Shown here: one piece after another, positions 21,701 through 27,535 of the stretch
Layout of the letters: each line of letters opens with the position of its first letter
Numbering within the stretch: position 1 is the first letter of the stretch
Notes under the pieces: generated by a model
Told to the model about the DNA's origin: nothing
The model's database searches: none
The model's input: the letters and a program-made list of their open reading frames with translations, nothing else
Assembly (NCBI RefSeq): GCF_032854445.1
Contig: NC_088300.1
Span: 54,784,984-54,848,983 of the forward strand
Direction of reading: 5' to 3'
DNA from: Liolophura sinensis
Lineage: Eukaryota; Mollusca; Polyplacophora; Chitonida; Chitonidae
Length of the DNA: 64,000 bases
Translations under genes and position numbers: made by a program

Positions 21701-24023
21701 TCTGCACTGTTTGGCTGGTGAAAACAGTCAGGGTAATTTTTTTCAAATGGGTTTAATTGATAGAAACTCATTTTTCTTGAATTTTTGATGTTAAGAGTCC
21801 ATAAATAGACAAAAAATCTTATTGAATAGACATATGTAACAGTTACACCTGGAATTAAGAAAGACATCTATCTTAATCTCAGGTTATAGTATGACACATC
21901 ACAACCTTCTGGGGTGCCAAGACATACACTTCACATATTGTTAATTAACATGTACTTGATGTTCTAGAAATTGAAATACATATTTTTCCTGTAGAGCATT
22001 CAGATGAACGCACCAAGTCTACTTTATTACACTGCTGGCCTATGGCCAACAAATAGCAGTGGATCATTTGACTTGGTGAACTACAAGTGTATATACGGAC
22101 CATTTCAAACTACAGGGCCTACTACCAATCCATACCTGTTACATCAAAGAGTCTTGACTTAGGGCCTATCTGACAAAATCTTTACTTGATTGATTTGTAA
22201 TGATTACATGTATATTTTTTACGTATTTTACTAGTTTTAGGCTTACAGGTAATGTTTGAATGATATACACATAGCTCAGGCTGTGGGTCTATATATAGCC
22301 ATAATTTTCTTTGTCTTTTTCCAACATCGGAATGTTAAAGTGAACATAAAGTCAGCCACTAATTCTGAAAATAGTATTCCAGAAATATTCTAAAAATATT
22401 TTTAAAATCTGACACCGCTTCAACAAAATAAATAGGAAACAATCGTCAGTACCCAGTGACAATGAGAAAATACAAACAGAAACACCTGGTATCCAACTAA
22501 AGTGTATCAGCTCTGTTCCGTGTTCAAAGGGCCAATGTCTCTTTTAGGTTGGCCCTTGGTCAGGACAATGTTCATGGACACAAGCATCATTTTTCAGCAG
22601 TTCTGCTCTTTCTCGTCCTGCATGGGTGTAACCATTAGGCCCAGCTGTCTGTATCAACATCAGGGAATTTACCAAACATAGAAGGACTTTATTATTTATA
22701 ACAGACTCTTTCAGATTTTGGGAAGATATTTTCATAATAAATCTGACTTTGCTAAGGAAAAATAATGCAAAGTCACAGTATTTTTCTACAAGCAATGACC
22801 CTCCCAAGGTGGTTTTCTTCCTAGCTCACCTTGACAAGTTACTGCAGTCTCTTGCCCAACATGTACAACATTGTCACACAGGCAGCCGTTCTCAGTTCCC
22901 TGCTCATAACTGTGTGGTTCAAATGAACCAATTTAACACTTAAACTAACCACAAAATCAAGTTTACTGCATCGATATCTGTCTATCCACTCTAGGAAACA
23001 ACACTGACAATTGAGGGCTTAGGGTTTTTCAATGTGACAACCAATTATCACGTGATGCCTTCAGCGCTAGTGATCGGTAAAGTTTACATGAGCTTCTATA
23101 ACATGGCTACTCGGGAGTGAATTGTCCGTGAGTGCCATATCCCCAATACTGAACTTCATCTTCTCGGCTTTCAAAACTATATACCATTTTTTACATATTT
23201 TTCTGTGATACCTGCGCCCTATATCCCTTTTTCAATGTATATTTAGTGGCAGACTTTATATTCACTTTAATTACTCCCTGGTTCGCTGGGTATCGCAGGT
23301 GCAAAAAAGCAGGACTTCCTGTGGCCGTGACCTGTTTGTTTAATTTAGTGAGAACTCTTTCATCCTCAATACCTCATTGCGTCCAGCCACAACTGACTTA
23401 CAGGAACAGCAACAACAATAGCCAAGAATCTCGTCTGTGATCTTTTAATATGGGGTTACGCGTAGATTACAGGGTGGCCAGCGGCCCCAGCGCATCGGCA
23501 TATATATAACCCACCCTTAAACAGAGGTCTCGGGCTACAACAACAACAATAAACTTCACTTTGGATAAGCCATACAAATTATATCTTATATATATTTTCT
23601 CGATACTTTATTGACGAGTTTCCAGTTGCAGAAAACACCGTCTACTCAATGATGTTAATGTATACAAAAATATAAACGACTCACGAACCATACAACCTCT
23701 GTACATGTACTAGTCTTTTTATTTCCCGCGGTAAAACTATACTTAGCGTCCATTGAGAGTGACTTCCCTTTGGCAGCGAGCTTTTAGAATGACATTTTAT
23801 CCACCAGGCTTACGAGCGAAGTATCACTAATGGGGTTTCGCAACTAAACCAAAGGCAAATGACCATACATTTTGAAAACAAAAGAAACCTGCTGGCGCCT
23901 CTTACCTCCGATTCCACAACTGCAAAATATGAAGAAGACGGTCGCAACGGATAGGTTGTGAGCAAAGTCATCGCGCCCTTCTTCATGAGTGTGCCCACTA
24001 TTGTTTGAGCCGGTGCTAGACAT
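668..24023 (-). CDS. SLC9C1: Sperm-type Na+/H+ exchanger with voltage sensor (SLC9C1/sNHE), 19 exons, 3' part missing
   Basis: Exchanges Na+ for H+ across the sperm flagellar membrane. In this family a voltage sensor and a cyclic-nucleotide-binding domain gate the transport. Seen here: start at 24023 with an in-frame TGA 15 nt upstream; exchanger domain about residues 20-435, with ATDPVAVV (Asp near 160), ESLLND (Asn-Asp near 188-189) and WSGVRGAVGLA in exon 8; a cytosolic linker with CPEC; voltage-sensor S1-S2 in exon 15 and S3-S4 in exon 16, where S4 has three Arg at three-residue spacing; then the linker GYDVGRGYVTGEEEV. The CNBD itself should lie left of base 668. About 902 codons are visible, against roughly 1200-1300 for the family as I recall it. 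Exon phases join cleanly except for one extra base in exon 6. Intron 17 uses a GC donor. Coordinates span introns; exons are listed separately. Confidence 0.93.
1143..1291 (-). CDS. SLC9C1: SLC9C1 exon 18
   Basis: 149 nt, phase 1 in, phase 0 out. Encodes LLQKQHPDVAMSVKSRQAV, then GLHEDGILDDTE. The acceptor GTTGCCAG is the last of about 30 near-copies of the same junction (array B). Donor GTAAGT. Confidence 0.92.
1292..2032. repeat. Tandem array B part 1, 50 bp copies of the exon 18 acceptor junction
   Basis: About 15 very similar 50 bp units. On the minus strand each unit contains CAG then GTTTACTTCAGAACCAC and ATCCTGATG: the true exon 18 acceptor plus about the first 27 nt of the exon, with about 23 nt of intron. 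The unit nearest exon 18 is the genuine splice site. High similarity here points to recent expansion or homogenisation. Confidence 0.93.
2033..2289 (-). mobile_element. tRNA-derived SINE, family 1, inserted in array B
   Basis: Near full-length copy. The tRNA-like head lies at the right (CCTCTGTGGCTCAGTAGG on minus, box A) with a box B-like GAGTTCAAGTCC. The central part holds CGGATGGTCGTGGG, the 3' end TTCTTGAGTACGGCATAAAAC and an AAATAAATAAA tail. The flanks are both array units, so a target duplication cannot be told apart from the tandem repeat. Confidence 0.88.
2290..3235. repeat. Tandem array B part 2, divergent units in a higher-order pattern
   Basis: About 18 units of 50-54 bp in several subtypes (aattcacctg, agtaaagctg, aataaacctg) that recur in a fixed order, a higher-order repeat. 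Each still contains the CAG plus TTTACTTCAGAA junction core or a variant. It is more diverged than part 1 and lies farther from exon 18, as expected for an array growing at the junction end. Confidence 0.88.
3610..3811 (-). CDS. SLC9C1: SLC9C1 exon 17 (post-S4; GC donor)
   Basis: 202 nt, phase 0 in, phase 1 out. Encodes PVLPLLLVYIKHVV, then FGYDVGRGYVTGEEEVSKL, typical of the region after S4 in sNHE, ending IKTLG. The only donor giving the right phase is GCAAGT (3609 downward), so the intron is GC/AG. The joined peptide LGLLQKQHPDVAMSVK fits the family. Confidence 0.9.
3950..4230 (-). mobile_element. tRNA-derived SINE, family 2
   Basis: On the minus strand the right end reads CGGTGGCCTAATGGTTAGAG (box A) and GGATCAGTCCCAGG (box B-like). 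A long unrelated body with AGTGGCAGCAGCACTTTGG follows. It sits in intron 16. A second, head-less copy lies at 16200-16510. Confidence 0.75.
4734..4922 (-). CDS. SLC9C1: SLC9C1 exon 16 (voltage sensor S3-S4)
   Basis: 189 nt, phase 0 both ends. S3 is FCVFIIVEGVVDLILHVAF. S4 contains FRTIRLARLIE, three Arg at spacing of three, the charge pattern of a voltage sensor. Acceptor TTTACAG, donor GTGGGC. Confidence 0.93.
5449..5706 (-). CDS. SLC9C1: SLC9C1 exon 15 (voltage sensor S1-S2)
   Basis: 258 nt, phase 0 both ends. Two hydrophobic segments, VFFTMAVCIVVLLDMGLMVL and IGSVFIMALYITEFILK, with the acidic residues expected in S1/S2 of a voltage-sensor domain. Acceptor GTTTCAG, donor GTAGGC. Confidence 0.92.
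5770..5850 (-). mobile_element. Fragment of SINE family 3
   Basis: Contains atgacggtggtcaatttta and gagtaaaccactgacc, matching the inverse of the family 3 body seen at 19110 and 49140. Short and diverged. Confidence 0.45.
6441..6501 (-). CDS. SLC9C1: SLC9C1 exon 14 (linker)
   Basis: 61 nt, phase 2 in, phase 0 out. Encodes FIDVADIKGSWRVPNWIIKM, which joins in frame to the voltage-sensor exon. Acceptor ATCTCAG, donor GTAAGG. Confidence 0.85.
7080..7142 (-). mobile_element. Possible tRNA-like SINE fragment
   Basis: The minus strand reads GTGGTTAGGACACAC, then GGCGGTTCAATCCC, resembling box A and box B of a tRNA-derived head. No complete tRNA fold or SINE tail was found. Confidence 0.35.
7212..7306 (-). 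CDS. SLC9C1: SLC9C1 exon 13 (linker)
   Basis: 95 nt, phase 0 in, phase 2 out. Encodes MSYRRQFLNGMLSREAVRKL, a charged helix. Acceptor TTCTCCAG, donor GTGAGG. Confidence 0.88.
8267..8407 (-). CDS. SLC9C1: SLC9C1 exon 12 (linker with CPEC)
   Basis: 141 nt, phase 0 both ends. Encodes STCPECKTSLPPNPTPKEL and REATLRMLKAEK. The CPxC followed by a Lys/Glu-rich helix fits the sNHE linker. Acceptor ATTCCAG, donor GTAGCT. Confidence 0.88.
8930..9010 (+). mobile_element. SINE family 1, 3' fragment
   Basis: Reads ttccaccacaatgttggc, then actcttaagtatggcataaa and acaccaaacaaataaataaa, a diverged copy of the family 1 3' end and tail. Lies in intron 11. Confidence 0.7.
9105..9345 (-). mobile_element. SINE family 1 copy, diverged
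   Basis: Starts with gtatttatttcattggtgtg and runs through tacgacagtggccagcataa, the central cgaccatctgcaggttg and the head-proximal gaactcacagagaccgcat to gagccgtgcgggc. Lies in intron 11 between exons 11 and 12. Confidence 0.82.
9491..9569 (-). CDS. SLC9C1: SLC9C1 exon 11 (linker)
   Basis: 79 nt, phase 2 in, phase 0 out. Encodes FLADADWEFVEKASEI then DDPYETTDRE, resembling the sNHE linker. Acceptor TTGCAG, donor GTTAGT. Confidence 0.9.
9954..10056 (-). CDS. SLC9C1: SLC9C1 exon 10 (cytosolic linker)
   Basis: 103 nt, phase 1 in, phase 2 out. Encodes MSDVSQPKRMAMASAVRHL followed by a basic stretch, the start of the cytosolic linker between exchanger and voltage-sensor domains. Acceptor GGCTCAG, donor GTATTT. 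Confidence 0.9.
10515..10596 (-). CDS. SLC9C1: SLC9C1 exon 9
   Basis: 82 nt, phase 0 in, phase 1 out. Encodes VLIQVSGIVVLTLLINGTT then KLLLKLLG, the end of the exchanger membrane domain. Acceptor ATGCCAG, donor GTATGT. Confidence 0.93.
10660..10835 (-). mobile_element. Very old SINE family 1-like copy
   Basis: Shows tttatttatttacttag, ctgccctactcaggactta and gaaagaaactgcagagccag in the order expected of a family 1 copy, with many substitutions. The head part is not recognisable. Confidence 0.5.
11440..12710 (+). repeat. 1 kb dispersed repeat, copy 1 (in SLC9C1 intron 8)
   Basis: Collinear with 25365-26415 over about 1 kb. Shared blocks include gatgaaa-atgacatt, ctatctgggttg, gtgttaacaattaact, atatccaaatggtaaattcc, caaacaccaaaggaaactgc, attaatgaatgattatgg and caaggtccgtcttatgtag. 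No coding capacity or terminal repeats found. This copy carries a SINE at 12285-12528 that the other lacks. Confidence 0.85.
12285..12528 (-). mobile_element. SINE family 1 with clean 9 bp target duplication
   Basis: Body from gtgttttacgccatactcaa to gagccatggaggccc. It is flanked by CTAAAGAGA at 12276-12284 and at 12529-12537. The related dispersed repeat copy 2 has one uninterrupted ctgaagagatc at this place, so the insertion came after the two copies separated. Confidence 0.92.
14070..14238 (-). CDS. SLC9C1: SLC9C1 exon 8 (WSGVRGAVGLA motif)
   Basis: 169 nt, phase 2 in, phase 0 out. Encodes FMVLGLLMPILRHIGYGLS and TWSGVRGAVGLAMGLLVLQD; the GVRGA stretch is a hallmark of Na+/H+ exchangers. 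The acceptor GTCTAG at 14239 is the final member of the degenerate array C that fills the end of intron 7. Confidence 0.95.
14239..15560. repeat. Tandem array C, degenerate copies of the exon 8 acceptor junction
   Basis: About nine units spaced mostly 73-75 bp, with gggcat cores near 14283, 14358, 14448, 14715, 14800, 14872, 14952 and 15024, and weak traces at 15430-15560. Each resembles cctcaggatgggcataagta followed by cagcaccatgaaactaga, the reverse complement of the first about 35 nt of exon 8 plus its acceptor. Several keep the CTAG acceptor; at least one has lost it. A MITE interrupts at 14470-14660. Confidence 0.87.
14470..14660. mobile_element. MITE (about 190 bp) inside array C
   Basis: Ends are inverted: the left reads TGGCCCAGTTGTTCAAAAG and the right, reverse-complemented, reads TGGGGCAGGTTGTTCAAAG, followed on both sides by a TGTACTAA stretch. 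It splits a unit of array C between ccat and gaaactag. The ends resemble non-autonomous DNA transposons of the IS4EU/ISL2EU kind (from memory, unsure). No clear target duplication. Confidence 0.75.
15700..15865 (-). mobile_element. SINE family 1, head truncated
   Basis: Tail tttattgatttatttgattg, then ttgctcaagaatatttcatt, ggtgggaggaaactg and cccacgagcatccacaggt. The tRNA-like head is missing. Lies in intron 7. Confidence 0.75.
15970..16119 (-). CDS. SLC9C1: SLC9C1 exon 7
   Basis: 150 nt, phase 2 in and out. Encodes FWEVLAYLANTLIFILVGLV and a later segment ending GVVLYFGVNVIR, matching NHE segments. Acceptor TTGAGCAG, donor GTATGT. Confidence 0.94.
16200..16510 (-). mobile_element. SINE family 2, truncated, with internal 34-36 bp minisatellite
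   Basis: Body gctgcagaagtgctgctgcc, cacattatactaacacc and gtgctgagcaccaag matches the copy at 3950-4230. Its 3' end has expanded into about four to five copies of a unit containing gtcatgtcttctaccttgtg (16240-16350). Lies in intron 6. Confidence 0.7.
16842..16951 (-). CDS. SLC9C1: SLC9C1 exon 6, with one extra base (frameshift)
   Basis: 110 nt. The first nine codons read GDVFLGVSG in the frame delivered by exon 5. After that the family-like reading VIAVVVLGVVVSGGKANISP is found only one base further on. The following exon also needs the shifted frame: exon 6 must leave phase 2 for exon 7 to read RFWEVLAYLANT. So one surplus base lies near 16923-16928 (the GGTTGTG stretch). Read as written, the frame continues into unrelated sequence. 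This may be an assembly or read error, a rare allele or a true lesion. Confidence 0.85.
17969..18130 (-). CDS. SLC9C1: SLC9C1 exon 5
   Basis: 162 nt, phase 1 in and out. Encodes VSIGGPVFGYVMARLTLLWL followed by a segment ending in TLASTYITYYIG, both recognisable NHE membrane segments. Acceptor CGTAG, donor GTGAG. Confidence 0.94.
18401..18517 (-). CDS. SLC9C1: SLC9C1 exon 4 (ESLLND motif)
   Basis: 117 nt, phase 1 in and out. Encodes LAMLIEGESLLNDGAAIVLF. The Asn-Asp pair is the transport-site signature of the family. Acceptor TTACACAG, donor GTATAA (weak consensus). Confidence 0.95.
19075..19215 (-). mobile_element. SINE family 3 copy
   Basis: The inverse reads GTTTACTCTGGGCACCCC then AGTTTCCTAAACCCATGA, a short-interspersed element body related to 31940-32075 and 49140-49290. 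The tail end is decayed. Lies in intron 3. Confidence 0.55.
19656..19796 (-). CDS. SLC9C1: SLC9C1 exon 3 (ion-binding motif)
   Basis: 141 nt, phase 1 in and out. Contains MMFGCILSATDPVAVVSLL; the ATDPVAVV stretch is a conserved part of the cation-binding site in Na+/H+ exchangers. Acceptor CCTTTCAG, donor GTGAG. Confidence 0.95.
20120..20265. repeat. Two AT/TA simple-repeat tracts
   Basis: Alternating TA runs at about 20128-20150 and 20236-20262, in SLC9C1 intron 2. Confidence 0.85.
20460..20788. repeat. Tandem array D, 73 bp copies of the exon 2 donor junction
   Basis: Four units begin at ggtacagt near 20484, 20557, 20630 and 20703 (spacing exactly 73); the genuine junction begins its equivalent ggtacagt at 20774. 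Minus-strand unit: TTGGCTATACCTGGAGTAG, then ATAAGGAACATACTGTACC. True junction: TTGGCTGTGCCAGGATTGG, then GTAAGAAACTGTACC. In all four copies the donor GT has become AT, so the copies cannot act as normal donors. Confidence 0.9.
20789..21043 (-). CDS. SLC9C1: SLC9C1 exon 2
   Basis: 255 nt, phase 1 in and out. Encodes HLPYTVLLLVIGIVFG and LLLHIFLPILIFESAF, typical membrane segments of the NHE fold, ending in LLLAVPGL. The acceptor follows a pyrimidine-rich tract (TTTCCAG). The donor GTAAG at 20788 is the last member of a 73 bp tandem array (array D). Confidence 0.93.
23906..24023 (-). CDS. SLC9C1: SLC9C1 exon 1 (start codon)
   Basis: 118 nt, begins MSSTGSNNSGHTHEEG and leads into the first membrane segment (LSVATVFFIFCSCGIG). 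Donor is G followed by GTAAG at 23905, leaving phase 1. The in-frame stop 15 nt upstream of the ATG supports this start. No signal peptide separate from the first hydrophobic segment is visible. Confidence 0.88.
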
Positions 24024-24191
24024 TATCTTATTCTTTCATGAACGTAGATAAGTAAAGTGAAAATCTGCTTGTCAATTTCATCGTGGCAGCAGAAGGACGC
24101 GACGGTGAAGGTCTTCAATATGCCATTTTTATAGGACCTAGAAGTGTGACCAAAATTCCTTCCACTGCCGGTAACAGATGCACTCATTACG

Positions 24192-24627
24192 CATATGGAC
24201 ACAGACCCCCATTACAACTTCCGTAATTCTTTGTATTTTAGGGTGTTAAGTCTTTTTTTGCTGCCAGCCTGCCGTTTTGGGTGTACTGGTGTATGCTTGG
24301 TATCAAAATGATGGAAATTGTCTAAGCTTTGGGCAGGTATCAGTTATAATGATGAAAGTTTGAAATTTTGGGCGAGAGGACACAAGGAGACAGGTGGTGA
24401 TGAGGCTGCGAGTGACGTCCCCTTGGCGTTGCTAGGCAGCCCTCCCAGCTGGAAAGGTCCAGATTTTGACGGTCAACTTATGTCAAGATTTTTATGATTT
24501 CTTTCTCACAGGCTGGGCCAGGTATGCACCAAAGCTTATTGGCCACGGAATGTTTGGGACTGCGCTACAGAGCTGAACGTTAACATTGTCGCTTATGGAG
24601 AACTAATGGGGGTCTGTGGCCATATGG
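24192..24627. mobile_element. Inverted-repeat (foldback/MITE-like) element upstream of SLC9C1
   Basis: Left arm catatggacacagaccccca (24192-24215) is matched by the inverted right arm tgggggtctgtggccatatg (24604-24627). The interior, about 390 bp, has no coding capacity. Target duplication not clear. Confidence 0.6.
24428..24441 (+). promoter_or_regulatory. RFX X-box-like motif
   Basis: GTTGCTAGGCAGCC resembles the RFX palindrome GTTGCCATGGCAAC with a few mismatches. It lies about 405 bp upstream of the SLC9C1 start codon. RFX factors commonly drive ciliary genes; binding here is inferred only. Confidence 0.4.
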
Positions 24628-24662
24628 CGGTCTGTAATTTGTTCCAGAGTGACGATTAATTG

Positions 24663-24670
24663 TGACGTCA
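24663..24670 (+). promoter_or_regulatory. Perfect CRE palindrome
   Basis: TGACGTCA, the full CREB/CREM/ATF site, about 640 bp upstream of the SLC9C1 start. CREM-type factors are associated with male germline expression in animals; use here is inference. Confidence 0.4.
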
Positions 24671-24724
24671 TGGAGCAAAACACGCTAAAAAAGAACGACG
24701 ACGTAACTTTTTAAACGTTTTAAA

Positions 24725-25158
24725 GCCGGGGGCACACGAGGCGGATTTCTTGGCTTTTAGGGACGAACTTAATCGCCTGTGAAATACGCAGATGATATTC
24801 GCAACATAGTTGCAGACACACTAAGCAGATTTTTCCGTTAATCGTCGTCAGTAGGTTATGTCATGTGACCTTATAAACACAAACAAAATGTCACAGGTCA
24901 ACGCAGTTCCGCGTTGATTGGTCAGCTCATTCGTCTCGATCGTCGAAATTCGCTGAACGGACGCACAACCTGGATATAGTGAAATCGCCGGCGTATGTTT
25001 TCGCTAGTATCTAACATGTTCGATGCAAGCGAATTTCGAAGCGGACAAAAGCGCCAGCAAATTACGACGACGACGGCAAGGACACGCTAGGCGGATTTTT
25101 AGAAATTCGCAAAGTACGCCTGTACGAGCGAAAAAATTCCGTCTAGTGTGTCCCAGGC
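24725..25158. mobile_element. MITE, about 434 bp, with long terminal inverted repeats
   Basis: Left end GCCGGGGGCACACGAGGCGG; right end reverse-complemented GCCTGGGACACACTAGACGG. TTAA-like sequence flanks both ends (TTTTAAA at left, TTAA at right), which would suit a piggyBac-type TTAA target, though the left flank has one extra A. No coding capacity. Confidence 0.7.
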
Positions 25159-25364
25159 TTAATGAGCGCCGCTTTTGAACACCGATCAGGCGGGATATCA
25201 TGAATGCACTCCGCGTTCTCATATAACAAAAAAATCATTCCGAGGTTGTGTCCACCTGGTACAGTTCAACTAGTGTTTATTTGCTACTCTGAATGGATAT
25301 TCAGTTCAGTGCAGTGGGTATTTAACTGTGTTCCCTTCTTCTGCTAAGAAGAGAGAAGGAACCA

Positions 25365-26415
25365 TAATGGCAGATTTACTGATGAAAAATGACATTGTAA
25401 CGCTATCTGGGTTGAGAGAGGGGTGAACTACAGGGGCTAGAAGGACTGCATCAGCAGTTTTCTGCCAAAAAACGACAGAAGACATAAAGTTTATGTTTTG
25501 TAACATTTTAGGACATTCTATGCTGGTTGTGTTAACAATTAACTGTGACTTTAAGTCAAAATATCCAAATGGTAAATTCCAGAAAACACACAGGCAGTTT
25601 TTCCATGACCTCAAACACCAAAGGAAACTGCAAGACTATTGATTCTTCCAGAGAGACATTCATACTCTCATTTATCAGTTGGCCGTCATAGATTCGTGGT
25701 ATGGTCAAGCTGTCTGGATAAAGGAGAAGATTTCTCTTCTCATCCGAAAAACAAAGTAAAATGATTCATTCAACTCACATTGAAACATGGTTGTTTTGAC
25801 CTTGAAGTTACATCTGTCAAGCATAGCACTTTTTGAATTAGAAGGAGAACATTCCTTATAAGAAGAGTTTTTCATTGTACCGGTACGTTTTCATTAACTC
25901 CTACAGTGTGTTTCTGTTCCTCCTGTGCTACTTCTGAAGGAATTAATGAATGATTATGGATTAACACCGCTATTTCTGAAGGAAGACTCTTCTTTGTGTA
26001 CATTCTAAAGCTTCTCATGCAGCAACGAGGTCCGTCTTATGTAGGACAAAGATTTGGTCAAGTTTTTGGATTGCTGTTCTAAGTCTACTGCCGTCGGCGC
26101 CAAGCTAAGCAAACTGAATAGGAGGCTCGTTTGGGTTAATCGATTAGAGAACAACTGCATCTGCATGATAATCCTTGAGACATCTTTGTCTGTTTACTGC
26201 TGGGAGAAAGTGTGCACACAATTTCATCTCTGAAGAGATCTTGATATCTATCAAACAACTTTTTGGGCGGAACGTTCTGAAAGTTGTTGATGTACCCCCT
26301 AGAAAGTCTCCAAACGATAGTTACGGGTTAAACACAGGCACCTTTGGATAGTATAGTGAAGTCTTTGTCATGGTGAAAATGCTACTGAACTAGCAGTCAT
26401 GTTACATGTTCAAAA
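25365..26415 (+). repeat. 1 kb dispersed repeat, copy 2
   Basis: Collinear with 11440-12710 but without the SINE. A stretch near 26085-26220 (ctgccgtcggcgccaagc onward to the ctgctgggagaaagtg area) is absent from copy 1. The function of the repeat is unknown; it may be a non-autonomous element without obvious termini. Confidence 0.85.
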
Positions 26416-27392
26416 GGACATGGAACGGTAAGGCGGAGAATCGGCCTCAGAGAGGTACGATAAGAAAGTGCAAATTCAAAGTCCCAGCACAATTCTGTAA
26501 AATTTCCAAATCAGAAGTATAAAACTCAAAATATCCATAAAAGTCATATGGCCATATAAGAGATGGTTGCTTAGTAACAACCCACCAAAGATGTACTCAA
26601 AATGAAAACGTCAATTTTTCGTTCAAACCAGGCATTGTGTTTTTAATTTACAGTATGAAGATCAACGTAAACCAGAAAAATATCTTTACTTTAATAGGTA
26701 CTGAAACGTGCCTGTACTTCTACTTGCTGTCAGTGTTTTGCTTTGGTTAGCATTTGTCTTCATATGTTAAACATAAACTTTATAATGTGATCAGTTTTGT
26801 TATATCTTGGCAAGTTTAAAATCCGTATTTCTGCCATAGTCTCACATACTCTCATCCTTTATAGTACAGCGGACTAAGGAACTCAGTGTGGAGAACAACT
26901 TCAACCTTAGCAAGAGTTCGAAACTCCTTGCTTCTTTTTTTTTTTCTTATTTGGAAACGTACTGATGTGTAGTAAAGATATACACTGCCTTGTATTAAAT
27001 AAGCGTTATCATGAGTTAGAATAGATAACCTAAGGTATTACGTAACGTGGAGCAACTATGGGCGAATTCATACGTGAATCTTGGTTGAGAGCACATGCGG
27101 CCCTCTAGCTATCATTAACATGTTATGCACAGCGGAAGTAAAAGGCTGAAAGTTACATTTGTCACATATTTATTTGGTGCTTTCAGTTTACCTACTGGGA
27201 GACTCGAGGACCATGATGACTTCACAAGACAGTGCGACGTTACAATAGGAAATGATACCTTCTAACGGTGTAAATGTCACGCTACAATCCACTCGACAAC
27301 TGCTTCATAATAAGTCCTGCTTCATAATAGCGCCACCTCACGGATTTAAAAAATATGCCGCCTCTCCATTCAGAACGTCAGATGAATCCAAG

Positions 27393-27430
27393 TGACGTAG
27401 GTATTATGACGTAACAAAGGCATGACGCAA
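27393..27430 (+). promoter_or_regulatory. Cluster of three CRE-like sites upstream of the WD-repeat gene
   Basis: TGACGTAG (27393), TGACGTAA (27407) and TGACGCAA (27423) lie within 38 bp, 106-143 bp before the start codon at 27536, a promoter-proximal position. Same orientation, spacing 14-16 bp. Confidence 0.45.
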
Positions 27431-27535
27431 TAACAACACGGACGACACAGTTGGTTTCTAGGGAAGATAATACAGTAAACAAGATGAACATTCCATGAGA
27501 TGGTAGGCCTGTAGGCCTATACAAACAGAACACAC

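Larger units (their letters stand above)
24024..27535. other. Divergent intergenic region between SLC9C1 and the WD-repeat gene
   Basis: Holds no recognisable gene. It contains two inverted-repeat elements (24192-24627 and 24725-25158), copy 2 of the 1 kb dispersed repeat, an X-box-like motif, a full CRE and a cluster of three CRE-like sites. Both flanking genes start outward from it, so it should contain both promoters. No TATA box can be assigned with confidence. Confidence 0.8.
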
